Assembly (NCBI RefSeq): GCF_029076845.1
Contig: NZ_JARESE010000060.1
Location: forward strand, 1 to 44,615
Length of the DNA: 44,615 bases
Direction of reading: 5' to 3'
DNA from: Novosphingobium album (ex Liu et al. 2023)
GTDB lineage: Bacteria; Pseudomonadota; Alphaproteobacteria; Sphingomonadales; Sphingomonadaceae
Shown here: positions 8,393-16,475 of the stretch, piece after piece
How the letters are laid out: each line of letters begins with the position of its first letter
Numbering within the stretch: position 1 is the stretch's first letter
The notes under the pieces: generated by a model
Seen by the model: the letters and a program-made list of their open reading frames with translations, nothing else
Told to the model about the DNA's origin: nothing
The model's database searches: none
Made by a program: the position numbers and the translations under genes

Positions 8393-8894
8393 GATCTCGC
8401 CGCAGGCGCAGCGCTGGTTTGCGATCGGGGGTCTCGCCTGGCTACTCGCGGCAACTGCCTGGCTCAGCGCCTGGCGCGATGATCACGCAATCCTGATCAA
8501 CACGACCGAGTCGCTGCCCAATTGGGCGTTCTTCATAGACAAGCACCGCCGACCTCAGCGCGGCGATTTTGTCGTGTTCACGCCGCCGGTGACCCCGATC
8601 ATCACCGCGCATTTCGGGCAGAAATCAGCGCCGTTCGCCAAGCGGGTTTACGGCATGCCCGGTGATTTCGTCACCCGCGAGGGCAATGCAGTCTTGATCA
8701 ACGGGGCGGAGGTTGCACGGCTCAAACCCCGTACCAAGCGCGGCGAGGTGCTCGTCCCGGGCCCCACCGGGCGAATCCCGGAACACTGCTACTACCTTGG
8801 CACGGCGCATAGCGACGGGCTCGACAGCCGCTATGCCGACATCGGTTTTGTCTGCCGGGCCCACATCATCGGCACCGGGGACGCGATCCTGTGA
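8376..8894 (+). CDS. TraF/TrhF-type S26 signal peptidase
   Basis: 172 aa. An inner-membrane serine protease of the S26 family, like RP4 TraF and TrhF, which mature conjugative pilins. One N-terminal membrane helix (about 14-31) precedes the catalytic Ser46 in NTTESLP. Lys89 in the AKRVYGMPGD motif is the expected general base, and the C-terminal GTAHSDGLDSRYADIGFV box completes the fold. The GTG start at 8376 overlaps trbI by 17 nt. The likely substrate, a TraA pilin, is not encoded in this window. F itself uses host LepB, so a dedicated peptidase aligns this operon with SXT/R27-like relatives. Confidence 0.88.
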   Translation: MAPATEISPQAQRWFAIGGLAWLLAATAWLSAWRDDHAILINTTESLPNWAFFIDKHRRPQRGDFVVFTPPVTPIITAHFGQKSAPFAKRVYGMPGDFVTREGNAVLINGAEVARLKPRTKRGEVLVPGPTGRIPEHCYYLGTAHSDGLDSRYADIGFVCRAHIIGTGDAIL

Positions 8895-9565
8895 CCAGGG
8901 CCCGCCTCTTCGCCTTCGGCGCCTGCCTTGCTGCCATGACCGGATGGCCGATCGCCGCACATTTGCACGCCGCCGACCACGGCCAGATGGGCGAGACCTT
9001 TCCGATTATCGAGACCGATCTCCTCACCTCAATCGAGGCGAAGCTGCGCGCGCTCGAGGCCTCGGGCGGGATCGCGGCGCTCCAGCGCCAGATGCAAAAC
9101 CAGGCGGTAGCCAGCGTGCGGCGGCCCAAACCGGTCGAAGGGCTCTCGGCAGCGACAGTGCGGCGCGAATGGCTGTTCGATCCCTCGGTGGTCACCGAAG
9201 ACGACATTCATGACACCAAGGGCAACAGAATCGCCGCGCGCGGCACCAGGGTCAATCCGCTAGGTTTGGTGCAACTGCGCCAGGACCTGGTGTTCGTCGA
9301 CGGTAACAATGCCGCCGAAGTAGACTGGGCGCTGCGCAGCTGGAGCGATCTCAAGGCCAAGATTGTCTTTGTCTCGGGCTCGCCCTTCGATGAGATGAAG
9401 CCCCGCCAGCGCCGGCTCTATTTCGACCAGGGCGGCATGCTCGTCGCCCGCTTCGGCATCCGCCACACGCCGGCGGTGGTGAGCCAGTCCGGTGACGCGC
9501 TCAAAGTTGCTGAGATCCCGCTGGTGCGAGCCGCGCCTAGTCCCAGGGGAGGGCCGGCGACATGA
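8891..9565 (+). CDS. traW: TraW, periplasmic F-type pilus assembly protein
   Basis: 224 aa. A signal peptide (to about residue 27, HLHAADHG) is followed by the family signature GQMGETFPIIETDLL and the terminal TraW domain (WLFDPSVV, VNPLGLVQLRQDLVFVDGN, RFGIRHTPAVV). TraW works with TrbC and TraU in pilus assembly and mating-pair stabilisation. The GTG start at 8891 overlaps the S26 peptidase stop (GTGA), and the 3' end overlaps the next ATG, so expression is coupled. Confidence 0.94.
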   Translation: MTRARLFAFGACLAAMTGWPIAAHLHAADHGQMGETFPIIETDLLTSIEAKLRALEASGGIAALQRQMQNQAVASVRRPKPVEGLSAATVRREWLFDPSVVTEDDIHDTKGNRIAARGTRVNPLGLVQLRQDLVFVDGNNAAEVDWALRSWSDLKAKIVFVSGSPFDEMKPRQRRLYFDQGGMLVARFGIRHTPAVVSQSGDALKVAEIPLVRAAPSPRGGPAT

Positions 9566-9828
9566 AGCACCCTCTGCTCATCGCCGTGCTGACCCCGCAG
9601 GCTGCGCCCGAGACGCGCGGGCTCAGGATCATGCGGCTTGTCTGGATGGCGCTCTGCGCCAGCCTCGCGGGCGCGGTGCTCGGGCTGCAAGTGCTCCTCG
9701 CACTGCTTGGCCCGAAAGGTGCGCTTGTCGCGGCCGCGCTGTGCCTCGCCGCGCCGATCCATGGCCTGTTCTACTTCCGCGCCAAGATCCGCGCGGACGA
9801 AGCCTTTGAGAGAGGGGAGGGGGCATGA
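9562..9828 (+). CDS. Small two-helix inner-membrane protein of the tra operon, unknown
   Basis: 88 aa. Start and stop both overlap neighbours (ATGA with traW; ATGA with traU), showing it belongs to the operon. Two hydrophobic helices are separated by a short turn: about residues 24-48 (MRLVWMALCASLAGAVLGLQVLL) and about 52-72 (GALVAAALCLAAPIHGLFYF). A short charged tail follows. No family is recognised. In F, small membrane proteins of unknown role occur in the same stretch of the operon, so a minor accessory role is the best guess. Confidence 0.75.
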   Translation: MKHPLLIAVLTPQAAPETRGLRIMRLVWMALCASLAGAVLGLQVLLALLGPKGALVAAALCLAAPIHGLFYFRAKIRADEAFERGEGA

Positions 9829-10847
9829 AGGCGCTGCGCAAAGTCTTCGTCATGGCACTTGCCGTCCTGGCCATGGTCTTCGTAGGCCCTAGCCCCGCCC
9901 GCGCGGCATCGGTCACCTGCCACGGCAAGTTCATCAATCCGATCACCGATGTCTGCTGGTCGTGCCTGTTTCCGCTGTCGATCGGCGGCCTCTCGATCTG
10001 GAAGGGCTCGCGGCCTGATCCCAAGAACCCGACTTTTCCGCTCTGTGCCTGCGGCTCGCCCATTCCGCGCATCGGCATTTCGGTCGGGTTCTGGGAGCCG
10101 GTGCGGCTGATCGATGTAACCAATAAGGCCTGGTGCTTCCCCAATCTTGGCGGGATCAGCCTCAACCCGGGCTTCGATATCGGCAACGGCCATGTCCAGG
10201 GGCGCAGCCAGGTCGGCGGCAAGACCCAGAACAGCTCGCAGTGGCAGTCGCACTACTACATCTACCCGCTGCTCTACTGGATGGAGATCCTCACCGATTT
10301 TCTCTGTTTCGAGCAGACCACTTTCGACGTCGCCTATGTGACAGAGCTCGATCCGCTGTGGCAGGATTCGGCGCTGACCTCGATCCTCAATCCCGAAGTC
10401 GCGCTCTTCGCCAATCCGATTGCCGCGGCCGCCTGCGCCGCAGACTGCGTGGCTTCCACGGCGAAACTGCCGATCGACCAGATGTTCTGGTGCGCGGGCT
10501 GCAACGGCTCGATGTACCCGCTGAACGGTCATGTCCCGGCTCATGTGACCCCGGTTCAGGCCTCGCGGCTCGTCGCCGAACGCATGCTCTACAAGGTTCA
10601 CCGCCAGGCGCTGGCATGGGGGACAATGGGTTCGAAGGCGCTGTGCCACAAGTACCTGATGCCGGTGATGCGCAAGCAGCAATACCGGCTGCAGATGACC
10701 AATCCCATTTCGACAGTGAAGGGCCGCTACGCCTGCGCGCCGATCGGCGCGACCACGATCATTCCGCACACCGGCAAGTCCTTCCCGGTGAAGGGCGAGG
10801 ACTTTGGCTACCTCGTCTGGCGCAAGCGCAACTGTTGCATGCTGTGA
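9825..10847 (+). CDS. traU: TraU, cysteine-rich periplasmic mating protein
   Basis: 340 aa. The signal peptide ends near residue 28 (PSPARAAS). The mature protein carries the TraU hallmarks: CHGKFINPITDVCWSCLFPL, GFWEPVRLIDVT, AWCFPNLGG, the tyrosine-rich HYYIYPLLYWMEIL, and a final run of paired cysteines. TraU is needed for DNA transfer and mating-pair stabilisation. The many conserved cysteines are presumably oxidised with help from the DsbC protein encoded upstream. Length matches the F family. ATG at 9825 overlaps the previous stop. Confidence 0.96.
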   Translation: MKALRKVFVMALAVLAMVFVGPSPARAASVTCHGKFINPITDVCWSCLFPLSIGGLSIWKGSRPDPKNPTFPLCACGSPIPRIGISVGFWEPVRLIDVTNKAWCFPNLGGISLNPGFDIGNGHVQGRSQVGGKTQNSSQWQSHYYIYPLLYWMEILTDFLCFEQTTFDVAYVTELDPLWQDSALTSILNPEVALFANPIAAAACAADCVASTAKLPIDQMFWCAGCNGSMYPLNGHVPAHVTPVQASRLVAERMLYKVHRQALAWGTMGSKALCHKYLMPVMRKQQYRLQMTNPISTVKGRYACAPIGATTIIPHTGKSFPVKGEDFGYLVWRKRNCCML

Positions 10848-10861
10848 GGAGCGCGCGCGCC

Positions 10862-11620
10862 ATGATCCGGAAGCTGCCCCGGCCCACGCTTGCCGGTATG
10901 GCGGGCTTCCTTGCACTTGCCGCAGTCTCGGCGGCGCTCGCCCAGACAGTCGGCGACCTCGATCTCGGCGCGATCAAGACGCGCGGGACCGAGCAAGTGA
11001 AGGAGGCGCAAGCCTTCGTCGACGAAGTGGCGGGCAGGGGCGAGGCGCACCGGGCCGAGGCCGAAGAACTGAGGGATGAAGGCCTGAAGGCGGTTTCCGA
11101 ACTCGATCCCGCCAGTCTACCCAAGGGTCCGGCGGGGCCAGTGGACTTCGACGAACTGCTGAGCGGCGCTGCCGCCAACACGCGCGCACCCATGGGCGAG
11201 GGGCCGCTGTTCACGGTCTTTGCCAGCCTGTCGATGCCGCAGGCAAGCCTGAGTGCCCTGATCCGCGACACGACAAAGGCCGGGGGTGTGGTCGTGTTTC
11301 GGGGATTTCCGCACGGCAGCACCAAGGCCTTTGTCGAAGGGCTGAAGCGCGTGGTCACCGATCAGGCGCAGGAAGCCCACATCGCGATCGACCCGCGGCT
11401 GTTTCGCGCCTTCAAGGTCACCGCCGCGCCGACCTTCGTGGTGACGGGTCGCGCATACGAGCTGTGCGACGGGTTCGATTGTTCGAGCGCGGCGCCCGAC
11501 CACGACCGCATGGCGGGCAACGTCACGGTCGAATACGCGCTCGAGAGCTTTGCTTCGGCGCGCGGTCCCGGTGCCGGTGTCGCCGGCGTCGCGCTCGCCA
11601 ACTTGCGCAAGCGGGACTGA
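10862..11620 (+). CDS. trbC: TrbC, F-type pilus assembly protein
   Basis: 252 aa. I chose ATG 10862 (MIRKLPRPTL), 14 nt after the traU stop; the open frame runs far upstream but only as a traU shadow. A signal peptide (to about 27, ALAQT) is followed by a helical charged region and the TrbC_Ftype domain with thioredoxin-like features: FTVFASLSMPQASL, GGVVVFRGFP, and IDPRLFRAFKVTAAPTFVV with the cis-Pro-like site. In F, TrbC acts with TraW in pilus assembly. No CxxC is present at the active-site position (SMPQ), so a structural rather than redox role is likely. Confidence 0.93.
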   Translation: MIRKLPRPTLAGMAGFLALAAVSAALAQTVGDLDLGAIKTRGTEQVKEAQAFVDEVAGRGEAHRAEAEELRDEGLKAVSELDPASLPKGPAGPVDFDELLSGAAANTRAPMGEGPLFTVFASLSMPQASLSALIRDTTKAGGVVVFRGFPHGSTKAFVEGLKRVVTDQAQEAHIAIDPRLFRAFKVTAAPTFVVTGRAYELCDGFDCSSAAPDHDRMAGNVTVEYALESFASARGPGAGVAGVALANLRKRD

Positions 11621-11621
11621 T

Positions 11622-13763
11622 ATGCGCGCACGCTCCCTCCCTCGGCGGGCCTGGTCCCGGCTCACGCCAGCAATACTGCTCCTCGGCGCGGTGCTTGGCC
11701 TTATTGGCGGGACAGCAAACGCACAGGTCTATATCCCGCCGCCCGACGACCTGATTGAAAATCTGCCTGTCCTGCCGTCCGCGATCGACCCTGGCATCGC
11801 GCCGCCCGCACCGCCGCCCCCTTCCGCGCCTGTGACCATGACGGCGGACGAGGCCAAGGCCGAGGCGCGTGGGCTTGGAAGCACGCTGCGCGGAGCCTAC
11901 GAAGGACTGACCCAGGCGCCGGGCGCAGCCGGGCAGATTCCAGGCTATCAGGACACCTATCCGGGCCAGACGAGCTATTACACCAACTCCGAAGCCATGC
12001 AGAGCGATGGCGCGGTGGCGGGCTGGAACAGCGAGGCCTACCAGACCGCCAATTCCACAACGCGGCCGACGGTCGATATCACCCGCGGCGATCTTTCTCG
12101 CGCCACCGCAATCGAGGCCGATCCGAACGCCTATCTGGACGGCATGAGCGCCGATGGTTCGACCGGATCCTGCACGCCGCTGCCGCCGGGCTCGGGCACA
12201 GCCAATACCGCCGAATGGACCTGTCATGTGGGTTCAAGCGTGGTGGAGCAGCCACGGACCTGCACCCGCAGCCTGGCAGTCGCTGAATGGAACGACACCC
12301 TTTACCAGTATCTTTGCGTTACAGCTGCCGGTTTCGATGGCTGCGCATCGCTCGCCGGCAATGCCATGTGCCACAGGACCGCGAGCTATCCGGTACCCGA
12401 ATATGGCCTGACGGTCGATTATTACGACTGCGACAGCCCGGTCAGCGATCCGGGCGCCTACCTCATGGGCACGCTGCCAAAGCCGCCGCCTGCGGGCGCA
12501 TTTCAGGTCGTGAGCAATGTCTATCGCTGCAACCGCGAGGGGATCGCCGACGCCCTGACCTTCGATCCCGTCACCGGCACGCCGCTGCAATACCTGACTG
12601 GCCTCCAGCAATGCGGGTCGATTGCCTCCAATGCCAGCTGCACGGTCACCAGCGCCACCGCAGCTGGCCTAGCTGAGCGCTCACTTTGCAAGACCTGGGA
12701 CTTCATCGGCGATCCTTTCGGCGGCGGCTCGCTCTATTGCCTCGAGCCCGCCGCGCCCGAGGAAGTCTACGTCTGCACCGCAAATGTTGCGGGGATGACG
12801 GCGGAAAGCGCGATCTCGAAATGGTTCGTCGAGACCTGGACCGACAACGCCTGCGCCATCGACCTTGGTTCGTGCACCTATGCCAGCGCGCAATGCACTG
12901 CGGCAAACGAGACGCGGGTCGTCGGCGGCGTGGCAGTCACCCGGCCCTGCTGGGAAATGACCAAGACATACCAATGCCAGACCGTGGTCAGTGGCGGCAA
13001 CGATTGCGGCACGCTCGAGGCGACTGCGGGCTGCTCGCCGACCCGCGAGATATGCCTCGACGATCCGCCGCGCGATGATGGCAGCTGCGACGTGATCGAG
13101 CGCGTCTACACCTGCCCGATCCCGGGCACGGTCCAGGAACCCACCCAGTATATTTGCGGCGGCGACGTCTACTGCGTCAACGGCGAATGCGAGGCCGTAG
13201 AGCGCGAGGCCTCCGACGAATTCAAAGATGCCGTCGTTGCCCTGAACGCGCTTGGCCAGGCCAATGCCGAGTTCGATGAAGCTGCCCTGACACTGTTTCG
13301 CGGCACGCGCGAGAGCTGCTCGCACAAGGTCTTCGGGCTTTCGAACTGCTGTTCGGGCAAGGGCATCCCGCTTCTGACCCCCTGGCTGTGCTCCTCGGCC
13401 GAAAAGCTGCTCGACGAAAAGGACGATGCCGGACTTTGCCACAAGGTCGGCACCTATTGCTCATCGAGCTTCCTTGGCATCTGCGTCACCAAGAAGGACG
13501 TCTACTGCTGCTTCCAGTCGAAGATCAGCCGCATCCTCCAGGAGCAGGGCCGCCCGCAGATCGGCAAGCCCTGGGGCAAGCCCAAGACCGAAACCTGCGA
13601 AGGCTTCTCGATTTTCGAGTTCCAGCAGCTCGATCTTGCCGCGATGGATTTTTCCGAGGTCTACGCTGACTTCATGGAAGCCGCGAAGCTCCCCGACGAA
13701 GCCGCCGCCCTCGTCCAGATCCAGCAGAAAATCGCGGACTATTACGCCGCGCACAAGCCGTGA
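11622..13763 (+). CDS. traN: TraN, outer-membrane mating-pair stabilisation adhesin
   Basis: 713 aa. I chose the ATG at 11622 (MRARSLPRR), 1 nt after the trbC stop; the signal peptide ends near GTANAQ (about 34). The protein has dozens of cysteines spread over repeated short loops, as expected for TraN. The C-terminal module is diagnostic: DDAGLCHKVGTYCSS, GICVTKKDVYCCF, SKISRILQEQGRPQIG and DFSEVYADF. In F-like plasmids the central variable loops choose the recipient outer-membrane receptor; here that region (about residues 170-500) is specific to this lineage and host receptor cannot be read from it. Confidence 0.95.
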   Translation: MRARSLPRRAWSRLTPAILLLGAVLGLIGGTANAQVYIPPPDDLIENLPVLPSAIDPGIAPPAPPPPSAPVTMTADEAKAEARGLGSTLRGAYEGLTQAPGAAGQIPGYQDTYPGQTSYYTNSEAMQSDGAVAGWNSEAYQTANSTTRPTVDITRGDLSRATAIEADPNAYLDGMSADGSTGSCTPLPPGSGTANTAEWTCHVGSSVVEQPRTCTRSLAVAEWNDTLYQYLCVTAAGFDGCASLAGNAMCHRTASYPVPEYGLTVDYYDCDSPVSDPGAYLMGTLPKPPPAGAFQVVSNVYRCNREGIADALTFDPVTGTPLQYLTGLQQCGSIASNASCTVTSATAAGLAERSLCKTWDFIGDPFGGGSLYCLEPAAPEEVYVCTANVAGMTAESAISKWFVETWTDNACAIDLGSCTYASAQCTAANETRVVGGVAVTRPCWEMTKTYQCQTVVSGGNDCGTLEATAGCSPTREICLDDPPRDDGSCDVIERVYTCPIPGTVQEPTQYICGGDVYCVNGECEAVEREASDEFKDAVVALNALGQANAEFDEAALTLFRGTRESCSHKVFGLSNCCSGKGIPLLTPWLCSSAEKLLDEKDDAGLCHKVGTYCSSSFLGICVTKKDVYCCFQSKISRILQEQGRPQIGKPWGKPKTETCEGFSIFEFQQLDLAAMDFSEVYADFMEAAKLPDEAAALVQIQQKIADYYAAHKP

Positions 13764-13773
13764 GGAGATCGTC

Positions 13774-14163
13774 ATGACCAAAAAATACGAGAGGCAGCCT
13801 CCCGGCGACGTGCGTGCGTTTGCGGTCGGCGGCAACCTGCTTTGGCCCAACATGGCCCTGTCCGAATTCTTCGTCGTCTTGGCTTTGTGCCGCCGCGGAC
13901 CGTCGACCTCTGCCGAGGTCGCACGCGAAGTATCGACCTGGCTCGACACGCCGCTGCCTCCCGGTGGCCTCAAGCGCACGCTGCACGTGGTAGCCGGGCT
14001 GGGCTGGGCGCACCACACCGAGGGAGTTTACGCGATCAGGAGCGAGGGGATCAAGATCATGCGCAGCTGTCATGTCGCTTATATGCGTATGTTGAGTGAC
14101 GGCCCGGCACACCCGGATGCCGCCGTTCTTAAGTGCTGCATCGAAAAATCCGAAAGGTCCTGA
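13774..14163 (+). CDS. Small winged-helix-like protein inside the tra operon, unknown
   Basis: 129 aa from ATG 13774, with a clear ribosome site (TGAGGAG overlapping the traN stop). The middle reads like a PadR/MarR-type winged helix: ALSEFFVVLALCRRGPSTSAEVAREVSTWL, then LKRTLHVVAGLGWAHHTEGVYAIRSEG for recognition helix and wing. No signal peptide is present, so it should be cytoplasmic, unlike its neighbours. The stop overlaps traF (TGATG). It could be an autoregulator of the operon. I know of no counterpart at this place in F; the family call rests on motif shape only. Confidence 0.7.
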   Translation: MTKKYERQPPGDVRAFAVGGNLLWPNMALSEFFVVLALCRRGPSTSAEVAREVSTWLDTPLPPGGLKRTLHVVAGLGWAHHTEGVYAIRSEGIKIMRSCHVAYMRMLSDGPAHPDAAVLKCCIEKSERS

Positions 14164-14984
14164 TGATGCTCGAGCGGTCACGAATATCGCTCGCTGTGCT
14201 GGCCGCACTGCTTGCAGCATCCACCACTCTGGCGATTGCGGCCGACCGGAACGGCGACGGTGTCGAAGTCGAACAGCAGGAAGACGCGCTTTATTGCAAA
14301 GAGCGAAGGCTCGGCACCTGGTTCTACTGCGAAAAGCCGAAGGAGGCGCCGCGGACCACGGCCGCACCGCAAGCGTCCGCGCGGGATCGCCTGGCCGCGA
14401 TCAGTACCAGTCTCGAGGAGCTGAAGGCGCGCGCGATCCTCGAGCCGAGCCCCGAGAACGTTACTGCCTATGTCCGCTTCCAGCGCGAGCAGCTCGACCG
14501 TTCCTCGATGTTCGCCGATGTCTGGCAGCGCGCACTGTGGCAGGATCCAGGGCTCGACTACACATTGCAGCGCCCGGTCTCGACGCTCGGCAAGCGGGCG
14601 TGGATTGACCAGCGCAAGGGCGACCGCGACCTGGTCATGGCCCAGCTCTCGCAGCGCTACGGGGTGTTCTACTTCTACGCCTCGAGCTGCGGGGCCTGCG
14701 ACATCTTCTCGCCAATCCTCAAAGCCGTCAGCGACAAGTACGGGCTCTCGGTGCTCGCCGTCTCGATGGACGGCGGACCTTCGGCGGTCTTCCCCGGCTA
14801 CATGGTCGATAGCGGCCAATACGAGCGCCTTGGCATGGGCACCGACCGGCAAGTGCCTGCGCTCGTCCTGTTCGACAGCGTGACCAAGCAGCCCATGCCG
14901 ATCGGCTACGGAATCCTCAGCCAGGACGAGATCATGGACCGGGTGTTCCAGCTGACCCAGGTTGCCGCCGGGAGTGACTACTGA
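14163..14984 (+). CDS. traF: TraF, thioredoxin-like conjugal pilus assembly protein
   Basis: 273 aa. The start codon overlaps the previous stop as TGATG at 14161-14165. A signal peptide (to about residue 27, LAIAAD) precedes the TraF N-terminal region (YCKERRLGTWFYCEKP) and a thioredoxin fold with YGVFYFYASSC176-G-A-C179, then a cis-Pro segment (RQVPALVLFD). F TraF lacks a CxxC pair, whereas this one keeps it, so it may be an active disulfide enzyme beside DsbC. The stop overlaps the traH start, again as TGATG. Confidence 0.94.
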   Translation: MMLERSRISLAVLAALLAASTTLAIAADRNGDGVEVEQQEDALYCKERRLGTWFYCEKPKEAPRTTAAPQASARDRLAAISTSLEELKARAILEPSPENVTAYVRFQREQLDRSSMFADVWQRALWQDPGLDYTLQRPVSTLGKRAWIDQRKGDRDLVMAQLSQRYGVFYFYASSCGACDIFSPILKAVSDKYGLSVLAVSMDGGPSAVFPGYMVDSGQYERLGMGTDRQVPALVLFDSVTKQPMPIGYGILSQDEIMDRVFQLTQVAAGSDY

Positions 14985-16462
14985 TGCGAAAATCCCGTTC
15001 CTGTCGCCGCAGCGCAAAGAATCTTCGGCCCCGGTTTGCCGGCGTCTCGGCGCGGGTGCTCGGCACCCTGCTCGCCGGCTCGATCGTGCTCGCCTCGCCG
15101 GCCCCGGCACTTGCCGGAGTCGAGGGCGAGATGCAGAACTTCATGTCCGAGATGGGCGTGCAGGGAAACGTCACGGGGCCTAGCGCCTACCAAGGCCAGT
15201 CGGCGGGCTACTATTCGGGCGGGGCGGTCTGGTCGCGGTTTCCGCAAAAGAACATCCAGCCCTTCAACATCCAGTTGCCGCACGCGCGCGCCGGCTGCGG
15301 CGGCATCGACCTGTTTGCGGGCTCGTTCTCGTTCATCAACACCGCCGAACTCGTGGCCATGCTCAAGGCCACTGCCAACAACGCGCTCGGCTTCGCCTTC
15401 AAGCTCGCCATCGACACGATCTCGCCCGAGATCGGCAAGGTCATGGATGAGCTCGCCCAGAAGGTGCAGCAGATGAACCAGATGAACATCTCGAGCTGCG
15501 AGACCGCGCAGGCGCTGGTGGGCGGGCTGTGGCCGACTTCCGACACGGCCTCCTCGGTGATCTGCGAGGCGATCGCCAACAGCCAGGGCGCGGTCGCCGA
15601 CTGGGCCAAGGCGCGCCAGCAATGCAACAACGGCGGCCAGCGCGAGGCCCTGAAGGGCGCAAATTCCGACCCGGACATGCGCGAACAGGCGGGCATGCCC
15701 AACAACTATACCTGGGAGGCTTTGGGCAAGAAATACGGCGGGTTCGATGCCCAGTTCCGCGAGTTCCTGATGACGCTGGTCGGCACGGTGATCTACGACC
15801 CCAATGGCACTGGCGGCAAACCGCGCGTCCAGTTCATTGGCCCGGCCGATAGCGCGCTGATCAGCGCCATGCTCGATGGCACGTCATCGACGCCGCACAA
15901 GGTCTGGAGCTGCGGCTCGGATACCAGCAAGTGCATGAACCCCAGCGAGATCGACATGGTGATCGGACCCAACGCGGCGATCAAGACCAAGGTTCGCGCG
16001 CTTATCGAGTCCATGGCCCTCAAGGTGCGCGATCCCGGAGCCTCGCTGACGACGGGCGAGGTCCAGCTTCTCGGCATGGCGAGCGTGCCGGTCTACAAGA
16101 TCATCACCGTGAGCGCGGCCGCCGAGTTCGGGATCTCGGCCCAGGAGATCAACGACCTTTCCGAAATCGTTGCGGTCGATCTGGTCACCACCATGACCAT
16201 GCGGTTCATCGACATGGCAATCAATTCGCGGTCCGACTTCAACGGCGCGGACGCGGATAGCTTACGCGAATGGCGTGAGGGGCTTTACGAAACCCGGCGC
16301 AACTTCCTCGGGATCGCGGCGCGGACCTCTGACCGCTTCGACCAGACCTTTGCGCTGATCCAGCGCACGCAGATGCTGGAGAAGACCCTGCGCACGCAAT
16401 TGAGCCCGCAGATGTCGGCGGCGCTGCGCTTCTCGCGCACCTTGAACCAACAGGTCCAGTAA
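14984..16462 (+). CDS. traH: TraH, F-type pilus assembly protein
   Basis: 492 aa. An Arg-rich n-region and signal peptide end near PAPALAG (about 44). The mature N-terminus shows family features: MQNFMSEMG, GQSAGYYSGGAVWSRFP, HARAGCGGIDLFAGSFSFIN. A coiled-coil-prone segment follows (MDELAQKVQQMNQMN). TraH is a periplasmic/outer-membrane-associated partner of TraF and TraW in pilus extension. Length is normal for the family. The ATG overlaps the traF stop, and traG begins 13 nt downstream. Confidence 0.95.
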   Translation: MRKSRSCRRSAKNLRPRFAGVSARVLGTLLAGSIVLASPAPALAGVEGEMQNFMSEMGVQGNVTGPSAYQGQSAGYYSGGAVWSRFPQKNIQPFNIQLPHARAGCGGIDLFAGSFSFINTAELVAMLKATANNALGFAFKLAIDTISPEIGKVMDELAQKVQQMNQMNISSCETAQALVGGLWPTSDTASSVICEAIANSQGAVADWAKARQQCNNGGQREALKGANSDPDMREQAGMPNNYTWEALGKKYGGFDAQFREFLMTLVGTVIYDPNGTGGKPRVQFIGPADSALISAMLDGTSSTPHKVWSCGSDTSKCMNPSEIDMVIGPNAAIKTKVRALIESMALKVRDPGASLTTGEVQLLGMASVPVYKIITVSAAAEFGISAQEINDLSEIVAVDLVTTMTMRFIDMAINSRSDFNGADADSLREWREGLYETRRNFLGIAARTSDRFDQTFALIQRTQMLEKTLRTQLSPQMSAALRFSRTLNQQVQ

Positions 16463-16475
16463 GGGGCGCTGGCGG

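Noticed and set aside
10133..10861. Upstream extension of the trbC frame
   Set aside because: It overlaps traU in another frame and lacks a start. The signal peptide begins at ATG 10862.
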